Assembly: GCA_950295325.1 (NCBI GenBank)
Contig: OX485803.1
Span: forward strand, 55,567,554 to 55,631,553
Direction: 5' to 3'
Source of the DNA: Polytrichum commune
Taxonomy: Eukaryota > Streptophyta > Polytrichopsida > Polytrichales > Polytrichaceae
DNA length: 64,000 nucleotides
The notes beneath the pieces are model-generated. The model was not told where the DNA came from. It saw only the letters and a program-made list of their open reading frames with translations, and did no database searches. Position numbers and translations under genes: made by a program. This document shows, piece by piece, positions 62,301-64,000 of this stretch (the first letter of the stretch is position 1; each line of letters starts with the position of its first letter).

Positions 62301-63958
62301 TTTCTCTTCTACAGATTTAGCCATAAATTTCATCCACCAACCACAAAAGTCATGGCTATGCAATTTAGGGGTTAGAAATCACCTTTGTGCGCTTCTCCAC
62401 AGAATCCTCAACAGAATGCTGCACGTCGAGGGACGTTGTGCGGCTGCTGAAATTCATATTCAGAATCAGAAATTTGGCAGTGTCTAAAAGGCTGAAGTAC
62501 TTCTGAATGATGACAGTTTTTGCAGTTCCACTTTCTCCCACAAATAACACTGCTTGGCCATACTGCAGACACCAATCAACAAAACTATGAGTTGATTGGA
62601 AAGGCCTTATTTCTAGAATGTAATGCAGCTACTACAGAGATCTCAATCCTTTATTTCGTTTGTAATTAACAGTGTTCGGCTCTTAGTGGAACCTAAATGG
62701 CACGTAATTTGAAGAGAATGCAGATGATGCACTTGTTATTTATATTACTCAATCGAGGGGGAAACACTGTAACCTGAAAATAAATAAAGATCACAACTGA
62801 TATATATATACCTGGGCAAGAGTATTCAGTAACCATGTCGACCGGCAAGTATCAATAGTTGGAACCAGAATCTTACTGAACTGACCATCAGGCGGAGGCT
62901 GCACAACATTTAATTGTAAAGTTAGTCATTAATAAAGTTATCCTCTAACTCAATAGGACTTCAGGTTGGGAGTCCAGTGTACTGCATAGAACACTTTTCA
63001 TGTTCAGTAAATTTTCAGTGTATGCTTGGAGGTAGTGTGGAGGTTTGAACAAAGAACATTCTATATTGGCATGCCAAGAGGTGCAAGAATGAGTTTGGCC
63101 CTCAAAGACTGAAATAGGTTGCTCTTTATTCAAATCCAAATACTAAGTATGCATCACAAGTGGAAAGACATTTTTGATACTATATGCAAAACAACCTTTA
63201 AAAAGTATAGGGGACCAACTCCTCACAAAGGGACCCATTGAGTTAAAGAAACCTCTACTAGAGTTATTCTTTGATTCAAAATGACTTTTGGTTGGGAGTT
63301 GATTGTATTGCATATAACACCTTCCATGTTCAGTAAGTTTTGGTAAATGCTTGGAGGTGGTGTAGAGGTTTGAACAAAGAACATTCTATATGGGTTCATT
63401 GAGGGTCAAACTCATTTTGGCATGCCAAGAGGTGCTAAAGTGAGTTTGGCTCAACAGACCGAAATAGGTTGCTCTTCGTTCAAATCCAAACACTACTTCC
63501 AAGTATACATCACAAGTAGAAAGAAATCATCAATACTATATGCAAAACAACCATTGGGAACCAACTCCCTACAATAAGTCCCAATGTCAAAGGTAATTTT
63601 CATTTTTGGGGATACATATTTTGAGAAGCGGGATTACTTTGGCATGTTGGGCAACACTTCTTTGACACCTATATTTGTAATTGAATCAAAAGGAGGACAT
63701 GTACAGCATACTTACAATATAAGTTGGGACAAGTGCCTTCCATGACCGCCACTGCAATTCTTTTGTCTCAAAGCAGTACTCATATAGAAGGTCTGTAGGC
63801 AGCTGGTTAGGGGGCAATGGTTCATTGGGACTCGTCCCAAGGCCAGCCAATGTTTTCAAGAACGAATCAAATCGGTCCCGATCTCGAACTACTGTAGTTT
63901 GAACAATGTTGCCCCCAATCGACCACAGCACCAGAAACAAAAATAATGCTTCCAAAGC
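38099..63958 (-). CDS. Axonemal inner-arm dynein heavy chain, DNAH10/DHC1 (I1/f 1-alpha) class, 3' half, 31 exons
   Basis: This gene encodes a motor ATPase heavy chain of sperm-flagellum inner arms. The 31 exons in the window join in frame to 2,139 residues plus a TAG stop, against roughly 4,400-4,500 residues for full-length family members; the 5' half is off the right edge. In order I see the end of AAA2, AAA3 (Walker A GESGTAKT about residue 119; Walker B IVFMDD about 182), AAA4 (GVGGSGKKS about 467; VVFLFTD about 520), stalk coiled coil CC1 (about 715-820), microtubule-binding domain (about 821-905), CC2 (about 910-1005), AAA5, AAA6 and the C-terminal domain. The stretch [19 protein letters not shown] in exon w26 is typical of DNAH10, where other axonemal classes usually read DDWDRR. 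All introns are GT-AG except one GC-AG. Apart from that donor, no frameshift or stop was found, so the gene looks functional. Class assignment rests on recalled family sequence, not a search. Confidence 0.93.
38461..38696. repeat. Recent 118-bp tandem duplication in the last dynein intron
   Basis: Two units, 38461-38578 and 38579-38696, differ at only a few bases (aatgtcaaag against attttcaaag; ttatgag against ttctaag). A diverged relative sits at about 47275-47450 in another intron of the same gene. Confidence 0.85.
39047..39166 (-). CDS. Dynein exon w30: C-terminal domain
   Basis: Forty codons, [19 protein letters not shown], then [28 protein letters not shown] is a late dynein landmark. 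The acceptor is gccag and the donor gtgctt, phase 0. Confidence 0.94.
39270..39565 (-). repeat. Dispersed repeat A, inverted copy (w29-w30 intron)
   Basis: Full-length relative: gactagcccacttctactag, aagtgaagattctcgtgctc and gttcttggagccagac. Confidence 0.65.
39689..39886 (-). CDS. Dynein exon w29: C-terminal domain
   Basis: Sixty-six codons: [40 protein letters not shown] and [23 protein letters not shown] is conserved. The acceptor is atgcag and the donor gtaaat, phase 0. Confidence 0.95.
40389..40480 (-). CDS. Dynein exon w28: C-terminal domain
   Basis: It completes the glycine, then [19 protein letters not shown] and [11 protein letters not shown]. It matches the M-S-LD-L--L--G--P--W family pattern. 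The acceptor is tgtag and the donor gtattg, phase 0. Confidence 0.93.
40930..41530 (+). repeat. Dispersed repeat, about 600 bp (w27-w28 intron)
   Basis: Continuous copy of the repeat split at 20880-22190. Its first part (gtgagtgcacaaaaggggtg) also resembles 9030-9180 and 18956-19110. No protein family recognised. Confidence 0.6.
41652..41739 (-). CDS. Dynein exon w27: C-terminal domain
   Basis: Eighty-eight bases: [17 protein letters not shown], then [10 protein letters not shown] and the first base of a glycine codon. The acceptor is ggcag and the donor gtaagc, phase 1. It matches the LLQE-ER-N-L-L-RALAG motif. Confidence 0.94.
41865..42060 (+). repeat. Dispersed repeat related to 5722-6110
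   Basis: Shares gaccatgraatwgtgagrgcc, tgtggtcatggg and gtgaccgg.cctcaa type blocks. Lies in the w26-w27 intron. Confidence 0.5.
42080..42205 (+). repeat. Dispersed repeat A, partial copy (w26-w27 intron)
   Basis: gagctccaaaaattatgagg and taatcatcttgtactgatta match the 3' half of the family. Confidence 0.5.
42232..42763 (-). CDS. Dynein exon w26: start of C-terminal domain, class-diagnostic
   Basis: This is the longest exon here (532 bases). It holds [18 protein letters not shown], then [20 protein letters not shown] and [14 protein letters not shown]. The S-FDRRI-TTY-EEY-GDF stretch is the best evidence for the DNAH10 class. The acceptor is caacag and the donor gtaagt, phase 0 at the 3' end. 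Confidence 0.96.
42890..43270 (+). repeat. Dispersed repeats A and F joined (w25-w26 intron)
   Basis: An A-type 5' part (ttcattggacaccaatgata) runs into an F block (gcacctcaactccgctttta, ccgatccgatccaatggcca). The same order occurs around 32440-32825, so A and F may be parts of one longer element. Confidence 0.55.
43535..43641 (-). CDS. Dynein exon w25: AAA6 end
   Basis: The exon reads [20 protein letters not shown] then [15 protein letters not shown] plus two bases of a serine codon. FFHAV-QER-K-G-GWN is conserved in all dyneins. The acceptor is tgtag and the donor gtgctt, phase 2. Confidence 0.95.
44300..44565 (+). repeat. Dispersed repeat with CAATGGGCAATCAAG block, copy 1
   Basis: Contains aacaatgggcaatcaagtta, ccccagttatgatcat and aaagagtccaccttttaa. 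An inverted copy lies at 59015-59220 and a partial copy at 46335-46445. Confidence 0.65.
44646..44965 (-). CDS. Dynein exon w24: AAA6
   Basis: It completes a glycine, then reads [38 protein letters not shown] and [17 protein letters not shown]. These are textbook AAA6 motifs. The acceptor is ataag and the donor gtatgc, phase 0. Confidence 0.96.
45087..45445. mobile_element. GAGTTATCC MITE, copy a
   Basis: Inverted terminal repeats of about 40 bp (gagttatcctytaactcaa, then the tgggact region), an inner block with gcatgccaa and gagtttgaccctcaatga, and ttgtatgcaaaacaacca near the right end. Lies between exons w23 and w24. Confidence 0.8.
45675..45879 (-). CDS. Dynein exon w23: AAA6
   Basis: It begins [18 protein letters not shown] and includes [15 protein letters not shown], the AAA6 strand used by all axonemal heavy chains, and ends LKYMALGQ plus one base. 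The donor is gtacat, phase 1. Confidence 0.94.
46082..46205 (-). CDS. Dynein exon w22: AAA6 N-terminal part
   Basis: The acceptor ggcag before GTATGATG completes the tryptophan and gives [15 protein letters not shown], then [17 protein letters not shown]. The open frame extends further upstream, but only this acceptor fits the phase and the family's W-Y-D pattern. The donor is gtatgt. Confidence 0.92.
46335..46445 (+). repeat. Dispersed repeat with CAATGGGCAATCAAG block, partial copy 3
   Basis: Contains gaggaggaacaatggactct and ctagaaagagccttgcctct. It borders the foldback element at 46472. Confidence 0.5.
46472..47075 (-). mobile_element. Foldback element with internal minisatellite, copy 2 (dynein intron)
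   Basis: This is an inverted relative of 20335-20880, lying in the intron between dynein exons w21 and w22. It shares the caatattttgagag end, the tttccattaaaatgagagta arm, about five 43-bp units with ggttgagtcgacct, and the tail ending aaaactctcattttaatga. One inner arm has decayed. Confidence 0.75.
47467..47951 (-). CDS. Dynein exon w21: entry to AAA6 (second largest exon here)
   Basis: It starts [20 protein letters not shown] and includes [34 protein letters not shown] and EFFLKGN, ending EWQA plus two bases of a tryptophan codon. The donor is gtaagt, phase 2. The acceptor adjoins a minisatellite in the intron. Confidence 0.96.
47966..48425. repeat. Minisatellite in the w20-w21 intron, unit about 45 bp
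   Basis: Degenerate units of the type agcttgtctacttagatgca then ccataagagcagattcac repeat about eight times, broken by a SINE-like tail at about 48085-48140. The array starts 15 bp from the acceptor of exon w21. Confidence 0.7.
48082..48140 (-). mobile_element. Partial second copy of the SINE-like element's 3' end
   Basis: On the minus strand it reads cacgtcggtg, a short loop, caccgaag, then a T/C-rich tail. It matches the last 25 bp of the 30990-31086 element with a different but still paired stem. It lies in a dynein intron inside a minisatellite. No target duplication was seen. Confidence 0.5.
48481..48615 (-). CDS. Dynein exon w20: AAA5-AAA6 helical region
   Basis: Forty-five codons, [20 protein letters not shown] to SVEIDT. 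G-N-ILDN-ELI-TLE-TK is the conserved helix. The acceptor is ttgcag and the donor gtcagc, phase 0. Confidence 0.94.
49050..49388. mobile_element. GAGTTATCC MITE, copy b
   Basis: A complete copy between exons w19 and w20, ending just before exon w19's donor side. The left end is agttatcctctaactctaca and the right end ccattgggttagaggata, its inverse. Confidence 0.8.
49417..49521 (-). CDS. Dynein exon w19: AAA5-AAA6 helical region
   Basis: Thirty-five codons, [18 protein letters not shown] then [15 protein letters not shown]. It matches the E-N-K-LL-LED-LL helix of dynein heavy chains. The acceptor is gacag and the donor gtaagt, phase 0. Confidence 0.93.
49674..49808 (-). CDS. Dynein exon w18: AAA5 C-terminal part
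   Basis: Forty-five codons, [20 protein letters not shown] to LLNAT. F-R-L-Y-L with KLPNPEY is an almost invariant dynein motif. The acceptor is ctcag and the donor gtaata, phase 0. Because it is short it is easily missed by open-reading-frame scans. Confidence 0.95.
50678..50914 (-). CDS. Dynein exon w17: AAA5
   Basis: Seventy-nine codons: [50 protein letters not shown] and [16 protein letters not shown] and the LGDK strand are conserved AAA5 features. The acceptor is gtcag and the donor gtgagc, phase 0. Confidence 0.95.
51118..51274. repeat. Intronic hairpin, arms about 60 bp
   Basis: Left arm 51118-51182 (cactttggccctttatacta and on) pairs imperfectly with right arm 51214-51274. The gap is about 30 bp. 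It lies between exons w16 and w17. Size and imperfect pairing resemble a young MITE remnant or a small-RNA precursor. Confidence 0.6.
51663..51906 (-). CDS. Dynein exon w16: AAA5
   Basis: It completes the serine and reads [11 protein letters not shown], then [18 protein letters not shown] and [12 protein letters not shown], standard AAA5 landmarks. The acceptor (ctgcag) and first bases of this exon are repeated 60 bp upstream in the intron. That other copy would lead to an in-frame TGA after about ten codons, so this acceptor is the working one. The donor is gtaagg. Confidence 0.94.
51889..51998. repeat. 60-bp tandem duplication across a splice acceptor
   Basis: Positions 51889-51938 and 51949-51998 are about 80-85% identical at an offset of exactly 60. 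Each copy holds the exon w16 acceptor (tgcag on the minus strand) and the first about 20 exon bases. The distal copy would read into an in-frame TGA. Confidence 0.8.
52256..52491 (-). CDS. Dynein exon w15: stalk CC2 and start of AAA5
   Basis: The exon runs [16 protein letters not shown] to [12 protein letters not shown] plus two bases of a serine codon. It holds the rest of CC2, then LLGDCLVAS, the start of AAA5. The acceptor is attag and the donor gtttat, phase 2. Confidence 0.92.
53236..53451 (-). CDS. Dynein exon w14: end of microtubule-binding domain and start of CC2
   Basis: Seventy-two codons. [18 protein letters not shown] then VAPKRNAV mark the return into the second stalk helix, which continues as [17 protein letters not shown]. 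The acceptor is atgcag and the donor gtatat, phase 0. Confidence 0.94.
53912..54043 (-). CDS. Dynein exon w13: microtubule-binding domain
   Basis: Forty-four codons, [20 protein letters not shown] through [22 protein letters not shown] is the central helix region of the stalk tip that contacts tubulin. The acceptor is tcacag and the donor gtccac, phase 0. Confidence 0.93.
54145..54485. repeat. GATACC-rich stretch (w12-w13 intron)
   Basis: The word gatacc or its inverse ggtatc/ggtat occurs roughly ten times. The ends ggtatcat and ttgataccat are inverted, which suggests a decayed short element. Confidence 0.4.
54759..54984 (-). CDS. Dynein exon w12: distal CC1 and entry to microtubule-binding domain
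   Basis: One base completes the split serine, then an alanine- and glutamate-rich helix ([20 protein letters not shown]) and [13 protein letters not shown], the conserved boundary before the microtubule-binding domain. The acceptor is gtgcag and the donor gtgagc, phase 0. Confidence 0.95.
55035..55435. mobile_element. Long-arm foldback element, copy 1
   Basis: About 400 bp, nearly all inverted repeat. The left arm has agagttatctctaaagtctc, tgatggggagttttt and caattttggtgaattg; the right arm carries their inverses, ending cagggataactcta. It lies between exons w11 and w12. Confidence 0.75.
55695..55768 (-). CDS. Dynein exon w11: stalk CC1 (short exon)
   Basis: Only 74 bases: [19 protein letters not shown] then LIEVI and a split serine codon. 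It is found by the flanking ag and gt and by the required phase. It is part of the first strand of the antiparallel stalk coiled coil. Confidence 0.85.
55992..56315. mobile_element. GAGTTATCC MITE, copy c
   Basis: Complete copy between exons w10 and w11: left end gagtcatcctttaactaaat, right end ttgagttagaggataactct. Confidence 0.8.
56395..56655. mobile_element. GAGTTATCC MITE, copy d (5' truncated)
   Basis: It lacks the left terminal repeat but keeps the inner block (ttcggttcattgagggcaaa) and a decayed right end. It lies about 80 bp after copy c in the same intron. Confidence 0.65.
56740..57081 (-). CDS. Dynein exon w10: end of AAA4 and start of stalk CC1
   Basis: One hundred and fourteen codons, [17 protein letters not shown] then [11 protein letters not shown] and a charged helix ending [18 protein letters not shown] marks the entry into the stalk. 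The acceptor is tgtag and the donor gtacct, phase 0. Confidence 0.94.
57161..57258. mobile_element. GAGTTATCC MITE, fragment e
   Basis: Only the left about 100 bp is recognisable: ggttgttttgcatacaaccc followed by a tttttggtgcatactta stretch. It lies between exons w9 and w10. Confidence 0.6.
57260..57440 (+). repeat. Dispersed repeat A, partial copy (w9-w10 intron)
   Basis: gagctcaagaatctccaatt, ttcatcttgcactaattaca and ccaggagaagtggtttcaga match the family 3' half. Confidence 0.55.
57582..57737 (-). CDS. Dynein exon w9: AAA4 sensor region
   Basis: Fifty-two codons, VRDAVTAAG to [24 protein letters not shown] with FPGL is the near-invariant AAA4 C-terminal signature. The acceptor is tatag and the donor gtgagt, phase 0. 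Confidence 0.95.
58030..58437. mobile_element. Long-arm foldback element, copy 2
   Basis: Same family and orientation-symmetric structure as 55035-55435 (agagttattattaaagtctc, ggtggggagttttgcc, caaatttggtgaaatgaa and their inverses). It ends about 50 bp from the donor of exon w8. Confidence 0.75.
58487..58792 (-). CDS. Dynein exon w8: AAA4 Walker A and Walker B
   Basis: One hundred and two codons. The P-loop reads GVGGSGKKS where most dyneins have GKQS, and Walker B reads [26 protein letters not shown] follows. The acceptor is ttttcag and the donor gtatat, phase 0. Confidence 0.96.
59015..59220 (-). repeat. Dispersed repeat with CAATGGGCAATCAAG block, copy 2
   Basis: Inverse of 44300-44565: aagaggtggactcctctttc, ggggcaccttgattgcccat and ttcccacaatgatagggtgg. 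Lies between exons w7 and w8. Confidence 0.65.
59634..59903 (-). CDS. Dynein exon w7: AAA3-AAA4 linker, GC splice donor
   Basis: Ninety codons from [12 protein letters not shown] to RIMRLPQ. The next exon starts [10 protein letters not shown], so the junction must lie after CAG. The intron there begins GCAAGA instead of GT, an apparent GC-AG intron. The acceptor upstream of this exon is tatag. Confidence 0.9.
60133..60384 (-). CDS. Dynein exon w6: AAA3 small domain
   Basis: Eighty-four codons containing [20 protein letters not shown] and [16 protein letters not shown], both strong dynein heavy chain signatures between AAA3 and AAA4. The acceptor is ctgcag and the donor gtaatc, phase 0. Confidence 0.95.
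60799..61003 (-). CDS. Dynein exon w5: AAA3 sensor region
   Basis: Its first base completes the split glycine, then [28 protein letters not shown] and FNVFEIQFP follow. [10 protein letters not shown] is the conserved AAA3 arginine-finger region. It ends SAEVK with donor gtaatc, phase 0. Confidence 0.93.
61434..61778. mobile_element. GAGTTATCC MITE, copy f
   Basis: Complete copy between exons w4 and w5: left end aagttatcctttgactgaat, right end tgttgagagaggggataact. Confidence 0.75.
61905..62047 (-). CDS. Dynein exon w4: AAA3 Walker B
   Basis: The exon begins DTYGPPLG and contains [16 protein letters not shown], the AAA3 Walker B and following loop, then [13 protein letters not shown]. The donor gttggt splits a glycine codon (phase 2), which exon w5 completes. 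Confidence 0.93.
62383..62562 (-). CDS. Dynein exon w3: AAA3 Walker A
   Basis: Sixty codons, [16 protein letters not shown] at its start and VEKRTK at its end. It carries the AAA3 nucleotide-binding loop and the conserved NFSSRTTS stretch. The acceptor is ctgcag and the donor gtgatt, phase 0. Confidence 0.93.
62812..62898 (-). CDS. Dynein exon w2: start of AAA3
   Basis: Twenty-nine codons, [14 protein letters not shown] to LLNTLAQ. The acceptor is tgcag and the donor gtatat, phase 0. LVPTIDTCR followed by WLL is the conserved lead-in to the AAA3 P-loop. It is too short to stand out as an open reading frame. Confidence 0.9.
62931..63260. mobile_element. GAGTTATCC MITE, copy g
   Basis: Complete copy between exons w1 and w2, lying directly next to copy h in the same orientation. 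Left end aagttatcctctaactcaat. Confidence 0.75.
63262..63596. mobile_element. GAGTTATCC MITE, copy h
   Basis: Starts agagttattctttgattcaa right after copy g and ends near agtcccaatgtcaaaggta. The tandem pair fills most of the w1-w2 intron. Confidence 0.7.
63716..63958 (-). CDS. Dynein exon w1: AAA2 C-terminal part / AAA2-AAA3 linker
   Basis: Eighty-one codons, starting ALEALFLF and ending VPTYI. The acceptor is tgtag and the donor gtaagt, phase 0 at both ends. It corresponds to the end of AAA2 and the link to AAA3 (LWSIGGN, then WRSWKALVP). It is the most 5' exon visible; the bases from 63959 to the edge read as intron. Confidence 0.88.
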
Positions 63959-64000
63959 CTACATTTCACAGATATCATCCGCGAGAATTCACACAAGTGC

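Overview
The window comes from a nuclear genome of a land plant, or close streptophyte relative, that makes swimming sperm. Two genes support this. A single-exon zinc-finger homeodomain (ZF-HD) gene at 15312-16355 belongs to a plant family. The 3' half of a large axonemal dynein heavy chain gene spans 38099-63958, and flowering plants and conifers lack such genes. Two genes in 64 kb, long repeat-rich spacers and introns averaging about 650 bp fit a fern, lycophyte or similar lineage better than a compact moss or hornwort genome. The species cannot be named from the sequence.

Layout. 1-15.0 kb is gene-free and packed with old dispersed repeats, MITE-like elements, microsatellites, a broken tandem array of about 270-bp units (8.44-11.52 kb) and a GC-rich island (11.5-12.06 kb). 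The ZF-HD gene lies on the minus strand at 15.3-16.4 kb, with a richer, less repetitive upstream region to about 18.4 kb. 18.4-37.1 kb is again gene-free apart from one broken gene fragment at 24.7-25.0 kb. It holds several well-delimited short mobile elements, including a 97-bp SINE-like insertion with a 12-bp target duplication and a 567-bp inverted-repeat element. A 297-bp tandem triplication (37.1-38.0 kb) lies just past the dynein stop codon.

Dynein gene. On the minus strand I traced 31 exons by splice sites and protein similarity. Every junction keeps frame and the total is 6,420 coding bases: 2,139 residues plus a TAG stop. The exons run from the end of AAA2 through AAA3, AAA4, the stalk and microtubule-binding domain, AAA5, AAA6 and the C-terminal domain. 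The protein matches the DNAH10 / Chlamydomonas DHC1 class, the 1-alpha heavy chain of the two-headed inner-arm dynein I1/f. The N-terminal half lies beyond the right edge. One intron has a GC donor, and one splice acceptor has been duplicated in tandem.

The two genes have no evident functional link. The most unusual signals are in the repeats. One inverted-repeat MITE family ending in GAGTTATCC occurs about ten times in the dynein introns and was not seen in the 38 kb of spacer. Long G or C homopolymers show the opposite pattern. Repeat coordinates are approximate, because I read them by eye.
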